Program-made: the position numbers and the translations under genes
From: Allofournierella massiliensis
GTDB taxonomy: Bacteria; Bacillota; Clostridia; Oscillospirales; Ruminococcaceae
Reading direction: 5' to 3'
NCBI RefSeq assembly: GCF_004345265.1
Contig: NZ_SLUM01000001.1
Span: 124,001 to 188,000 of the forward strand
DNA length: 64,000 nucleotides
Notes under the pieces: model-generated
The model's input: the letters and a program-made list of their open reading frames with translations, nothing else
What the model was told of the DNA's origin: nothing
The model's database searches: none
In this document: positions 1 to 8,062 of the stretch, piece by piece
Numbering within the stretch: the first letter of the stretch is position 1
Layout of the letters: each line of letters starts with the position of its first letter

Positions 1-54
1 CAACAAAAAATGGAAAAGTTCTTTGTTTAATTGCGAAAAAATAGGGAAAAGGGC

Positions 55-83
55 TTGAAATCCAAGAAAACCGCAAGTATACT
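55..83 (+). promoter_or_regulatory. sigma-A promoter of the MFS gene
   Basis: TTGAAA at 55-60 and TATACT at 78-83 are separated by exactly 17 bases, a near-consensus housekeeping promoter. Transcription would begin near 90, leaving a leader of about 115 bases before the GTG start at 206. No gene is visible in bases 1-54. Confidence 0.75.
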
Positions 84-205
84 GTGATTGTTCCCAAGGC
101 GGGGCAGGCGGAAAGAGCGCCCCGCACCAAGAAACGGAAAAACGCGGCGCGGAGCAGACGCTGCGCGAGTGAGAAAAAGAGAGTGCTTTTTGAGGAGGAA
201 TTCAA

Positions 206-1504
206 GTGAGCAACAAGACAAAGGCCGCAATGGTCAAGGCGGTTCCCAACCGCTGGTTCACCTTCTGCATCCTCACGTTGTCCGGCGGCATCGCCTTCAA
301 GCTGGGCAGCATGAAGGATATGTTCTACGTTCCCATGCAGGAGTTCATGGGTCTGACCAACACCCAGATCGGCGGCGCCATGAGCGCCTACGGCATCGTG
401 CAGACCATCGGCCTGATCGCGGGCATCTACATCTGCGACATGTTCAGCAAGAAGTACATGATCGGCGGCAGCCTGATCGGCATCGGTCTGGTGGGCTTCT
501 ATCTGGCCACCTTCCCGCCCTACTGGGGTTTTCTGGCAGCCTTCGGCGTGATCGCCATTCTGGCTGAGGTCACCTACTGGCCGGTTCTGCTCAAGGCCAT
601 CCGCCTTTTGGGCGACGAAAAGACCCAGGGCCGTATGTTCGGCTTTCTGGAAATGGGCCGCGGCGTTGTGGACGTGATCATCGCCGGCACCGCGCTGGCC
701 ATCTTCGGAGCCATGGGCGAGGGCGCTGCCGCCCTGCGCGCCGGCCTGATCTTTTTGTCCTGCGCCACCATCGCGGCGGGCGTTCTGTGCCTGATCTTCG
801 TGCCCAACGATGAAAAGCGCGTGGGCGCCGACGGCAAGGAGCTGAACAAGGCCACCGCTGCCTTCGGCGGCATGGTGCAGGCGCTCAAGAGCGTGGACAT
901 CTGGGCCGTTGCTCTGAACGGCTTCGTGGTCTACTGCATCTACTGCGGCCTGACCTACTTCATCCCCTTCCTGAACAACATCTACCTGCTGCCCGCCACC
1001 GCGGTTGGCGCTTACGGCATCATCAACCAGTACGGCCTGAAAATGGTGGGCGGCCCCATCGGCGGCTTCATGTCCGATAAGGTGCACAAGTCCAGCGCCA
1101 AGCACATCCGCATGGGCTTCATCGTCTGCATCGTGGCCATGGCTCTGTTCCTGATGATCCCCCACGAGGCGCTGGGCGCTTCCGGCAACTGGATCATCGG
1201 TGCTGCCTGCACCCTGGGCTTCGGCGCCATCGTGTTCACCATGCGTGCCGTGTTCTTCGCCCCCATGGACGAGGTAAAGGTTCCCGCCGAGATCACCGGC
1301 GCTGCCATGAGCCTGGCTTCTCTGGTCATCTACCTGCCCAACTCCTTCGCCTACCTGATGTACGGCAACTTCCTGGATCGCTTCCCCGGCATGACCGGCT
1401 ACCGCATCGTGTTCGGCGTGATGATCGGCTGGGCCGTGATCGGCGTGTTCGTTTCCACCTTCCTGATCGGCCGCATCAAGAAGCATCAGCAGGCCGGCAA
1501 GTAA
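206..1504 (+). CDS. MFS transporter, 12 TM
   Basis: A 432-residue integral membrane protein of the major facilitator superfamily. The sequence shows about twelve hydrophobic segments in two blocks, split near residues 195-220 by a charged cytoplasmic loop (NDEKRVGADGKE), and the loop motif GGFMSDKVHK after TM8 resembles the MFS loop signature. It starts at GTG 206 behind TGAGGAGG at 191-198. The substrate cannot be read from sequence; the overall look is that of the anion/sugar-acid type MFS proteins. It sits just ahead of a PHP phosphoesterase and an amino-acid symporter on the same strand, so it may feed the substrate of the PHP enzyme, but that is inference. Confidence 0.85.
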   Translation: MSNKTKAAMVKAVPNRWFTFCILTLSGGIAFKLGSMKDMFYVPMQEFMGLTNTQIGGAMSAYGIVQTIGLIAGIYICDMFSKKYMIGGSLIGIGLVGFYLATFPPYWGFLAAFGVIAILAEVTYWPVLLKAIRLLGDEKTQGRMFGFLEMGRGVVDVIIAGTALAIFGAMGEGAAALRAGLIFLSCATIAAGVLCLIFVPNDEKRVGADGKELNKATAAFGGMVQALKSVDIWAVALNGFVVYCIYCGLTYFIPFLNNIYLLPATAVGAYGIINQYGLKMVGGPIGGFMSDKVHKSSAKHIRMGFIVCIVAMALFLMIPHEALGASGNWIIGAACTLGFGAIVFTMRAVFFAPMDEVKVPAEITGAAMSLASLVIYLPNSFAYLMYGNFLDRFPGMTGYRIVFGVMIGWAVIGVFVSTFLIGRIKKHQQAGK

Positions 1505-1560
1505 GCAAAATGCACGCGGAACCCCTTGTTCTTCGTGCAAATCCATAAAAAAATTCGCAC

Positions 1561-1601
1561 AGCATACAAATCCGTGGTGGAAATCCACGGATTTGTATGC
1601 T
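1561..1601. repeat. Perfect 17-bp inverted repeat
   Basis: Arms 1561-1577 and 1585-1601 are exact reverse complements around a 7-base loop. There is no T-run after it, so it is not a standard terminator. It lies between the MFS stop and the PHP gene, ending 70 bases before the PHP start, and could be an operator, an mRNA processing/stability hairpin, or a weak terminator. Confidence 0.7.
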
Positions 1602-1671
1602 ATTCTGGAACCAAGAGGCAAGACCCGCGCACCCGGGCGGCCCAAACAAACGACAAGGAGTGACCAAAACC

Positions 1672-2664
1672 ATGCGTGAGTACCACGGCTTTACCGGCTG
1701 CGGGTCCTTCTACAAGGGCAACCTGCACAGCCACACCACCATTTCCGACGGCATGCTGACCCCCGAGCAGAACGTGGCCCAGTATAAGGAGCACGGATAC
1801 CATTTCCTGTGCATGTCCGAGCACGACATCTTCACCGACCACCGGGCCCAGTTCAACACCGAAAACTTCATCGTGCTGCCCGGCGTGGAGGCCACCGCGG
1901 TGCTCTACCGGGCCATTGGCACCAATGAGCGTTACAAGCTGCACCACATGCACGGCATTCTGGGCACCACCGAGATGCAGCAGAATGCCCCCGAGGGCAC
2001 CTTCGGCCATCTGCAGTATCTGCCGCCCATCAAGTTCTTCGGCCAGTGGGAGGGCGCGAAGGCCGCCCAGCAGCTGAGCGACATGCTGCGCGCCCACGGC
2101 TGTGTGGTCACCTACAATCACCCGGTGTGGAGCCGCGTGCTGGACGAGGAATTCATGGATACCACCGGCGTAACCGCGCTGGAAATCTTCAACTACAACT
2201 CCACCAACGAGGCGGCGGTGGGCAGCGGTCTGGTTCACTGGGACCGGATGCTGCGCGCGGGCAAGCGGATCAACGGCTTTGCCAGCGACGACAACCACAA
2301 CGAGGGCCTGTTTGACGACGCCTGCGGCGGCTGGATCTGCGTGCAGGCCGAGAGCCTGACCCACGACGCCATTGTGGAGAACTTCATGAAGGGCAACTAT
2401 TATTCCTCCGCCGGCCCCGAAATCTACGACTGGGGCGTAAAGGACGGCAGGGTCTGGATCGACTGCTCCAGGGTGGAGCGGGTGAACTTTGTGGCGGGCA
2501 ACATCGTGAACGACGGCGGCACCGTCATCGGCGAGCTGCGCAAGGACACCCTGACCCACGCCGAGCACACCCTGAAGGGGCACGAAAGCTACGTGCGCGT
2601 GGAGGTGGTGGACCGGTTCGGCCGGGCCGCCTGGACGAATCCCATCTATCTGGAGTGGGACTGA
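1672..2664 (+). CDS. PHP-domain metal-dependent phosphoesterase
   Basis: A 330-residue PHP (polymerase and histidinol phosphatase) family protein, cytosolic, predicted to hydrolyse a phosphoester with a multi-metal centre. Metal-ligand motifs are in family order: HSHTTISDG near residues 18-26, SEHD near 49-52, a central Glu in PGVEATA, YNHPVW near 147-152 and SDDNH near 205-209. The reading frame is open further upstream to 1597, but ATG 1672 has AAGGAG at 1655-1660 and removes a 25-residue tail that matches nothing and overlaps the 17-bp palindrome. The actual substrate is unknown; this CehA/McbA-like branch often sits beside transporters. Confidence 0.85.
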   Translation: MREYHGFTGCGSFYKGNLHSHTTISDGMLTPEQNVAQYKEHGYHFLCMSEHDIFTDHRAQFNTENFIVLPGVEATAVLYRAIGTNERYKLHHMHGILGTTEMQQNAPEGTFGHLQYLPPIKFFGQWEGAKAAQQLSDMLRAHGCVVTYNHPVWSRVLDEEFMDTTGVTALEIFNYNSTNEAAVGSGLVHWDRMLRAGKRINGFASDDNHNEGLFDDACGGWICVQAESLTHDAIVENFMKGNYYSSAGPEIYDWGVKDGRVWIDCSRVERVNFVAGNIVNDGGTVIGELRKDTLTHAEHTLKGHESYVRVEVVDRFGRAAWTNPIYLEWD

Positions 2665-2740
2665 GCACCCCCGCGTGACCCCGATCTTTTGCGGTACCTG
2701 CCGGGGCCCTGTGGCGTATGAATCATAGGAGGAAAGACCC

Positions 2741-4108
2741 ATGTTGGATCAACTGCAATCCACCCTGGAATTCATCGACGGCAAACTCTGGGGTGACTGG
2801 CTCATGTTCGTTTTGCTGGGCGTGGGCGTGCTTTATACCATCGTGACCGGGGCGGTGCAGGTGCGCCACTTCGGCTATATCATCAAGAAAACCCTGTGGG
2901 AGCCCATCCGGGGCAAAAAGAACGGCGAGGAGGATGCCGGCGGCATCACCTCCTTCCAGGCGCTTTGCACCGCCGTGGCCTCCTGCGTGGGCAGCGGCAA
3001 CATCGTGGGCGTATCCACCGCGGTGGTGGCCGGCGGCCTTGGCGCCATCTTCTGGATGTGGGTGGCGGCCTTCGTGGGCATGGCCACCAAATACAGCGAG
3101 ATCGTGCTGGGCCTGCTTTATCGCGAACGCAACGAGCAGGGCCAGTGGGTGGGCGGCCCCATGTATTACATCAAAAAGGGCCTGCACGCCCCCTGGCTGG
3201 CGGTGCTGTGCGCGCTGTTCATGGTCACCCAGATCATCGGCGGCAACTTCATCCAGTCCAACACCATCAGCGGCGTGATGAACCAGAGCTTCGGCGTTGC
3301 ACCCCTCGTTACCGGCATCGTGCTGGTGGCCCTGATCTTCATTGTGACCCTGGGCGGCTTGCATCGCCTGGCCCATGTGGCCCAGAAGCTGGTTCCCACC
3401 ATGGCGCTGCTGTATGTGGTGGGCGGCCTGGTCATCATTCTGATCAACGCCCCCAAGGTGCCCGGCGTCTTCGTCGAAATCTTCCAGAGCGCCTTCGGCC
3501 TGCGGGCCATGGCGGGCGGCGCGATGGGCAGCATGATCATCGCCATGCAGAAGGGCGTGGCCCGCGGTCTCTATTCCAATGAGGCCGGCGAGGGCTCTGC
3601 CCCCGTCATCCACTCCTCCGCCAACGTGAAGCACCCGGTGCAGCAGGGCATGACCGGCGTCACCGAGGTCTTTCTGGACACCTTCGTCATCTGCACCATC
3701 ACCGGTCTGGTGCTGGGCGTGACCGGCGTCATCGGCAGCGGCGTGCCGGACAATGTGCTGGCCATCAACGCCTTTGCCACCGTGTGGGAGCCGCTGAGCT
3801 ATGTGGTTTCCGTATGCCTTTTGCTGTTCAGCAGCACTACCCTGATGAGCCAGTGGTACTTCGGCTTCGTGGGCCTGAACTATGTGTTCGGCGCAAAGGT
3901 TGCCGACAAGTTCAAGTACGTTTTCCCGGCCTTCTGCATCATCGGTGCGCTTTTGAAGGTGGAAATGGTCTGGACCATCCAGGACATCGCCCTGGCGCTG
4001 CTGACCATCCCCAACCTGATCGCCATGATCGTGCTGTTCCCCAAGGTGCGCAAGGCCACCAGGGAATTCTTCAGCGACCCGGAGCTGTACGAGGGCGCCC
4101 GGCGCTGA
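2741..4108 (+). CDS. AGCS-family Na+:alanine/glycine symporter
   Basis: A 455-residue membrane protein of the alanine/glycine:cation symporter family, driving uptake of small neutral amino acids with sodium or protons. The hallmark stretch SCVGSGNIVGVSTAV is near residues 83-98, followed by GMATKYSEIVLG and GGPMYYIKKG, and the conserved ARGLYSNEAGEGSAP is near 276-290. Eight or more hydrophobic segments are evident. ATG 2741 follows AGGAGG at 2728-2733. It lies 76 bases after the PHP gene on the same strand, so the two may be cotranscribed. Confidence 0.93.
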   Translation: MLDQLQSTLEFIDGKLWGDWLMFVLLGVGVLYTIVTGAVQVRHFGYIIKKTLWEPIRGKKNGEEDAGGITSFQALCTAVASCVGSGNIVGVSTAVVAGGLGAIFWMWVAAFVGMATKYSEIVLGLLYRERNEQGQWVGGPMYYIKKGLHAPWLAVLCALFMVTQIIGGNFIQSNTISGVMNQSFGVAPLVTGIVLVALIFIVTLGGLHRLAHVAQKLVPTMALLYVVGGLVIILINAPKVPGVFVEIFQSAFGLRAMAGGAMGSMIIAMQKGVARGLYSNEAGEGSAPVIHSSANVKHPVQQGMTGVTEVFLDTFVICTITGLVLGVTGVIGSGVPDNVLAINAFATVWEPLSYVVSVCLLLFSSTTLMSQWYFGFVGLNYVFGAKVADKFKYVFPAFCIIGALLKVEMVWTIQDIALALLTIPNLIAMIVLFPKVRKATREFFSDPELYEGARR

Positions 4109-4200
4109 GCCTGACCCATTTACTTTGATTTCAATTGGGAATATTTTATTTAAAATATCCTGATTGTAATATAACCAAACCAACTACAGCCTATTTGTAA

Positions 4201-4269
4201 GGCAAAACCGCACAAATTGCGGCGCGATATGCCGCCGGAGGCTTCCGCTGTGAATTGTGCGGGGTTGCC
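4201..4269. repeat. Dispersed palindromic repeat, copy A
   Basis: Outer arms GGCAAAACCGCACAAATT and AATTGTGCGGGGTTGCC are nearly complementary. The inner part (GGCGCGATATGCCGCC) forms a second hairpin. Related copies are at 5625, 21900 and 59983. Confidence 0.75.
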
Positions 4270-4345
4270 GCGATATCCCTCTTTCATCCTTTTCTCTCGG
4301 GCAGCCGACTCCCCTCACTCCTTGGCCGGCTGCCGCAAATCATCT

Positions 4346-4387
4346 GCAAAAAGCGGCTTCGGGCGTTTGCCTGGAGCCGCTTTTTGC
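4346..4387 (+). terminator. Rho-independent terminator
   Basis: Thirteen-base perfect stem GCAAAAAGCGGCT / AGCCGCTTTTTGC at 4346-4358 and 4375-4387, with a T5 run inside the right arm. It ends transcription from the symporter side before gldA. Confidence 0.8.
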
Positions 4388-4511
4388 GTGTTCAAAAGGG
4401 GGATTCCCTCTGGAACGAGAACTTTACTCTTGCAAAGTGCTTCGGTTTGTGATACTTCTGTTAGTAGAGAGCAAGGGCCATGCGGCCCGAAAACGGGAGG
4501 GGAGTTTTGTA

Positions 4512-5624
4512 ATGACAGACCATGAACAGGACAAACGCACCGGCGCACCCAGCCGGTATGTGCAGGGGCCGGGGGCGCTGCGCCGGCTGGGGCGGTATAC
4601 CCGGCGGCTGGGGCAGGGCATCTTCCTCATCAGCGACGAAGCGGGCATCGAGCGCATCCGGCAGGATGTGGAGGCGGGCCTGCCCGGCGCGGGCGGGGTG
4701 GAGTTTGTTCCCTTTGAGGGGGCCTGCTGCGAAAAGGAGATCACCGAGCTGGTGCGCCGCTTTGAAGCCAGCGGCTGCCGGGTGGTGGCGGGCGCTGGCG
4801 GCGGCAAGCATCTGGACGTGGCCAAGGCCGTGGCGGCCTTCGCCCGCGCGCCCATGGTGATGCTGCCCACCGTGGCCTCCACCGACGCGCCCTGCAGCGC
4901 GCTGGCGGTGCTCTACACCCCGGACGGCCTGTTTGACCGGTATCTGTATCTGGACAAAAACCCGGATCTGGTTCTGGCGGACACCACCCACATCGCCGCC
5001 GCCCCGCCCCGGCTGCTGGCGGCGGGCATGGGGGATGCGCTGTCCACCTGGTTCGAGGCCCGGGCCTGCGCCGAGGCGGGGGGCAAAAACAGCTTCGGCA
5101 CAGCCCCCGGCGCGGCGGCGCTCTGCCTTGCGCAGGGCTGCTGGAACAACCTGCTTCGCTGCGGCGCCAGGGCCATGGAGCAGGTGCAGCGCAAATGCCC
5201 CGGCGAGGAATTGGAAACCATTGTGGAGACCAACATCTACTTAAGCGGCGTGGGCTTTGAAAGCGGCGGCCTTGCCGCGGCCCACGCGGTGGCCAACGGC
5301 ATCGCCAGTCTGGGCCGGGCAAACCGGGCCGGTCACGGCCAGGCGGTGGCCTTCGGCGTGCAGGTGCAGCTGGTGCTGGAGCAGCGGCTGGGCGCGCAGC
5401 CTTTGCGGGCAAGGCAGGATCTTTCCCAGGTGCGGGCCTTCTGCAAGTCGGTGGGGCTGCCCACCAGCCTTGCGGATCTGGCGCTTTCCGACATCACCGG
5501 CGACGAGCTTTCCGAGCTGGCCCGGGTGGCGCTGGACCCGGCGGGCAACATGGGCAACATGCCCTTCGCCGTGAGTGCCGGGGATCTGATCAGCGCGGTG
5601 AAGGCGCTGACACAGGAGATTTAA
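4512..5624 (+). CDS. gldA: Glycerol dehydrogenase (NAD+)
   Basis: A 370-residue iron/zinc-dependent alcohol dehydrogenase-like enzyme oxidising glycerol to dihydroxyacetone with NAD+. Visible features are the nucleotide-binding stretch GAGGGKHLDVAKA near residues 95-107, TVASTDAPCSALAV near 119-132, and three zinc ligands at the positions known for GldA: Asp in GMGDALS near 173, His in AAAHAVANG near 257, His in RAGHGQAV near 274. The frame is open to 4257, but ATG 4512 follows GGGAGGGGAG near 4496-4505 and gives the normal family length. It may form an operon with the DUF1835 gene, from which it is separated by a palindromic repeat. Confidence 0.93.
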   Translation: MTDHEQDKRTGAPSRYVQGPGALRRLGRYTRRLGQGIFLISDEAGIERIRQDVEAGLPGAGGVEFVPFEGACCEKEITELVRRFEASGCRVVAGAGGGKHLDVAKAVAAFARAPMVMLPTVASTDAPCSALAVLYTPDGLFDRYLYLDKNPDLVLADTTHIAAAPPRLLAAGMGDALSTWFEARACAEAGGKNSFGTAPGAAALCLAQGCWNNLLRCGARAMEQVQRKCPGEELETIVETNIYLSGVGFESGGLAAAHAVANGIASLGRANRAGHGQAVAFGVQVQLVLEQRLGAQPLRARQDLSQVRAFCKSVGLPTSLADLALSDITGDELSELARVALDPAGNMGNMPFAVSAGDLISAVKALTQEI

Positions 5625-5680
5625 GACAATACCGCACAATTTCGGCGCGATGCGCCGCCTGAGAATTGTACGGGGTTGCC
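5625..5680. repeat. Dispersed palindromic repeat, copy B
   Basis: Arms GACAATACCGCACAATTT (5625-5642) and AATTGTACGGGGTTGCC (5664-5680) enclose the inner hairpin CGGCGCGATGCGCCGCC. It fills the whole gap between gldA and the next gene, starting right at the gldA stop. Confidence 0.75.
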
Positions 5681-5704
5681 TTTCAAACAGGAGGAAACAG
5701 CAAG

Positions 5705-6682
5705 ATGATGGACGTGGTGTTCAGCCGCAGCGCCTGCGGCAGCCTGAAGATGGCCCAGCATTACGGGCAGGGGGAATACACCGGCACGGTGGGCGTGATC
5801 TACGCCGCGCCACAGGGCGGGCAGGGCGCTGCCCCCGCGCCCCAGGTGCAGCAGGCCGCCCGGCAGGCCGCGGAGCAGCGGGCGCGGCGGGAATGGGAAA
5901 ACGCCCGCCCCCTTGGGGGCGACCCGGCCAACGTGTTCAGTCTGGAAGGGGGCTGGAGCATGGGCGACATTGCCGAAAGCCAGTTCCCGCAGGGCCGCCG
6001 CCGCTTGCTGGAACGGCTGTTTGCGGCCAGCTTCAGCGGCAGCCCGGAGGAGCAGGAGCAGATCATCCGGGAATCGCTGGACGAGCTGCAGGCGAACCTG
6101 CAAACGGTGCTGGAGCGCAGCGCCCGGGGCGAGGAGATGCGCATCTGGTACAGCGATAACCCGGACGACGCCTGCGGCCTGTGCTGGCTGCTGGCAAAGC
6201 TGCACGGGCTGGAAACGCCCGGCCCGGTGACCCTGATCAAGCTGCCGGTGTGGGAATACGGCGAGGACGAAACCGTGATGGCCTACACCGGCTGGGGCGA
6301 GATCAGCCCCGGGGAGTGGGGGCGGTATCTGCCGCTGGCCCAGCCCGCCCGGCCGGTGCTGCTGCGGGCCTGCGCCGCCCGGTGGCAGCAGCTGCAGCGG
6401 GAGAACGCGCCCCTGCGGGTCTGCCTGAACGGCGGGCTGCAAAGCGTGCCGGAGAACTTTTACGACGGCTTCATTCTGCGGGAGCTGGACCGGCTGCCGG
6501 AGGAATTTCTGGAGGCGTCGCTGGTGGGCAATGTGCTGGGCCGGTGCCAGCTGGGCATTGGCGACAGCTGGATCGCGCTGCGCATCGAGGCCTTCTGCCG
6601 CGAGGGCCTGCTGGAGGTGGTGCAGGACGGCCCGGGCATCCGCCGCCGGCTGCGCCAGTGCACGGCGGACGGGAATTTTTGA
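5705..6682 (+). CDS. DUF1835/DUF3658 domain protein
   Basis: A 325-residue soluble protein. The N-terminus MMDVVFSRSACGSLKMAQ fits DUF1835, continued by SLEGGWSMGDIAES; the C-terminal half (GDSWIALRIEAFCREGLLEV near 290-310) fits DUF3658, an alpha-helical region with a winged-helix feel. The function of this family is not established. A 20-residue Ala/Gln/Arg-rich stretch near residues 45-65 looks like a linker. ATG 5705 was chosen because GGAGGAAACAG precedes it; an ATG at 5666 lies inside palindromic repeat copy B. Confidence 0.8.
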   Translation: MMDVVFSRSACGSLKMAQHYGQGEYTGTVGVIYAAPQGGQGAAPAPQVQQAARQAAEQRARREWENARPLGGDPANVFSLEGGWSMGDIAESQFPQGRRRLLERLFAASFSGSPEEQEQIIRESLDELQANLQTVLERSARGEEMRIWYSDNPDDACGLCWLLAKLHGLETPGPVTLIKLPVWEYGEDETVMAYTGWGEISPGEWGRYLPLAQPARPVLLRACAARWQQLQRENAPLRVCLNGGLQSVPENFYDGFILRELDRLPEEFLEASLVGNVLGRCQLGIGDSWIALRIEAFCREGLLEVVQDGPGIRRRLRQCTADGNF

Positions 6683-6690
6683 GCAAAACA

Positions 6691-6721
6691 AAAGCGAAGC
6701 GTGTTTGCGCTTCGCTTTTTT
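6691..6721. terminator. Bidirectional terminator
   Basis: Stem AAAGCGAAGCG (6691-6701) pairs with CGCTTCGCTTT (6708-6718), with Ts on the right and As on the left. It serves both the DUF1835 gene and the converging gene at 6739. Confidence 0.88.
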
Positions 6722-6738
6722 GCTGTGCTTTTGCCGGG

Positions 6739-7713
6739 TCAGGCTTCCAGCCGCTTGAGCCGGCGGGGGCGGTGCCGGGCCAGAATGTCCACGGCGGCGG
6801 CCGGGTCAAAGGGGCGGCTGGTCTGCTGGGCCCATGCGGGCATGGAATAGCTTTTGGCGGGGGCCTGTGCCATGGGGGCCGCGTCCTCCCAGCGGCGGTG
6901 GCTCAGCCATTTGGCCGGGTGGGGAATGTATCGCCCGCCCGACTCCTTCCAGGGGGCGCTTTCCCGCTGGGCCGCCAGCGCCGCCAGCATGGCGTTCACC
7001 AGCGTTTCATCCGGCCGCAGCGCCTTCCATGTCAGCAGAGCCGCCCGCTTGTCCGACTTGCGGGGATAGGCCTGCCAGAACCGTTCAAAGCCGTTTGGGG
7101 CTTGGGTATTTTGCGCGGCTGGGGCAAGATGGGCCGGTTGGCTGGCGGTTTGCGCCGGGCTTGCCGGTGTTGCAGTTGCTGCCGGATCGGTAAAAAAGGG
7201 GTTCGGTCTGCGCTCAGTCTTTGGCGCAGCGTTCCCGGATTTTTCAAAAAGGGGAGAGGGCGCACGCCCACCGCCGCAGGCGGTGTATGTGTGTTGGGAA
7301 TCTTCTTGGGAATCTTTTTGGGTATCTTTTTGGGTATCTTTTATTGCTCTTTCGGATTCGGCATTTGAATGTTCCGGATTCGTTTTTTGCAAGTGACGAT
7401 TCTGAAACATGGAAGCAGCGGATTCGCTGATTGCATACCACAAGGTGCGATCAAAGGCGAAACGGCCGAACCGCCCCTCCAGCAAAGCACCCTGGCGGAC
7501 AAGACTTTTCAGCAGACGGCGGATTTGGGGCACGCTCCAGAACGGAAAATGCTCGGCCAGCCGGGCGGCGCTGGCGTACATCCAGCAGCGGCCTTCTTTT
7601 TGGCAGTCCGGGTTTGCCGCGTTTTTCTCGCACCAGAAGCGGATGTGCTCCAGCAGCACCGCCTCTTCCACGCCGTACCGGGCGGCAGCGTTCACATCGA
7701 AGGAATAATACAT
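6739..7713 (-). CDS. Phage-type replisome organizer / replication initiator
   Basis: A 324-residue protein laid out like phage replication-initiation proteins. The N-terminal winged-helix part begins MYYSFDVNAAARYGVEEAVLLEHIRFW-style and continues with VPQIRRLLKSLVRQGALLE (residues 1-100). A low-complexity linker follows, then the C-terminal signature FERFWQAYPRKSDKRAALLTW near residues 230-250 with YIPHPAKWLSHRRWED near 283-298. In phages this C-terminal module helps load the helicase. No other phage gene lies nearby, so it is an orphan remnant or a domesticated copy. The linker contains a (K/E)D(T/S)Q tandem repeat. Start at 7713 has AAAAGGAGGG on the minus strand. Confidence 0.7.
   Translation of the reverse strand: MYYSFDVNAAARYGVEEAVLLEHIRFWCEKNAANPDCQKEGRCWMYASAARLAEHFPFWSVPQIRRLLKSLVRQGALLEGRFGRFAFDRTLWYAISESAASMFQNRHLQKTNPEHSNAESERAIKDTQKDTQKDSQEDSQHTYTACGGGRAPSPLFEKSGNAAPKTERRPNPFFTDPAATATPASPAQTASQPAHLAPAAQNTQAPNGFERFWQAYPRKSDKRAALLTWKALRPDETLVNAMLAALAAQRESAPWKESGGRYIPHPAKWLSHRRWEDAAPMAQAPAKSYSMPAWAQQTSRPFDPAAAVDILARHRPRRLKRLEA
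7294..7341. repeat. Four tandem 12-bp repeats inside a gene
   Basis: Four units with consensus TTGGG(A/T)ATCTT(T/C) at 7294-7305, 7306-7317, 7318-7329 and 7330-7341 encode KDTQ, KDTQ, KDSQ, EDSQ in the linker of the replication protein. Unit number can change by slippage without breaking the frame. Confidence 0.9.
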
Positions 7714-7810
7714 TCTGACCCTCCTTTTTTGGCTTGGAAATCAGCCGGGAAAACAAAAATCGCCCCCGGCGCGCCTGTTTCAAAACAGCACGCACCGGAT
7801 GACGGTTTGC

Positions 7811-7841
7811 AAAAAAGGCGGGGTCAATGAATGACCTCGCC
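7811..7841 (-). terminator. Minus-strand terminator or attenuator
   Basis: On the minus strand GGCGAGGTCA and TGACCCCGCC form a 10-bp stem followed by six Ts. It lies about 100 bases upstream of the replication-like gene, so it could attenuate it or end a short RNA. Confidence 0.65.
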
Positions 7842-7938
7842 TGATCTTCTCAGTATACAGAATAGCACGGGATGAACCGGGCTTGCCAAGGGTCAAAACG
7901 CAAAAAAATCCGGGCTTTTCGCGGTGGGGAGGAGATGG

Positions 7939-7944
7939 TATAAT
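7939..7944 (+). promoter_or_regulatory. Probable -10 box of the methyltransferase gene
   Basis: GGTATAATGG gives a perfect TATAAT at 7939-7944. The -35 position (TTTTCG, 7916-7921) is weak. The leader would be about 110 bases. Confidence 0.5.
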
Positions 7945-8062
7945 GGCAGCAAAGCAGAAAAAGGAAGTGATGGGATGCGCGGCGGTATCCTTGCGCAGAA
8001 AATTGCATAAACCCATGTGAGCAGACCGAACACACGGAAGCCTTACATGGGAGGAACAAGCA

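Larger units (their letters stand above)
4109..4511. other. Intergenic region: palindromic repeat plus terminator
   Basis: This 403-base gap holds an AT-rich hairpin (GGAATATTT / AAATATCC, about 4138-4161), copy A of the dispersed palindromic repeat (4201-4269), and a strong terminator at 4346-4387. The rest, to the gldA start, is its leader; TTGCAA near 4433 is a possible but weak -35. No supportable gene: the short open frames here lack ribosome sites. Confidence 0.6.
7714..8062. other. Intergenic region between divergent genes
   Basis: This 349-base gap contains a minus-strand terminator-like hairpin (7811-7841), a plus-strand -10 TATAAT at 7939-7944, and an imperfect hairpin (CCCATGT near 8012, ACATGGG near 8046) whose right arm abuts the ribosome site of the methyltransferase. 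No gene was recognised. Confidence 0.6.

Noticed and set aside
7294-7341. Short regular repeats, possible CRISPR
   Set aside because: Twelve-base units follow one another without spacers and keep a coding frame; this is a minisatellite inside a gene.
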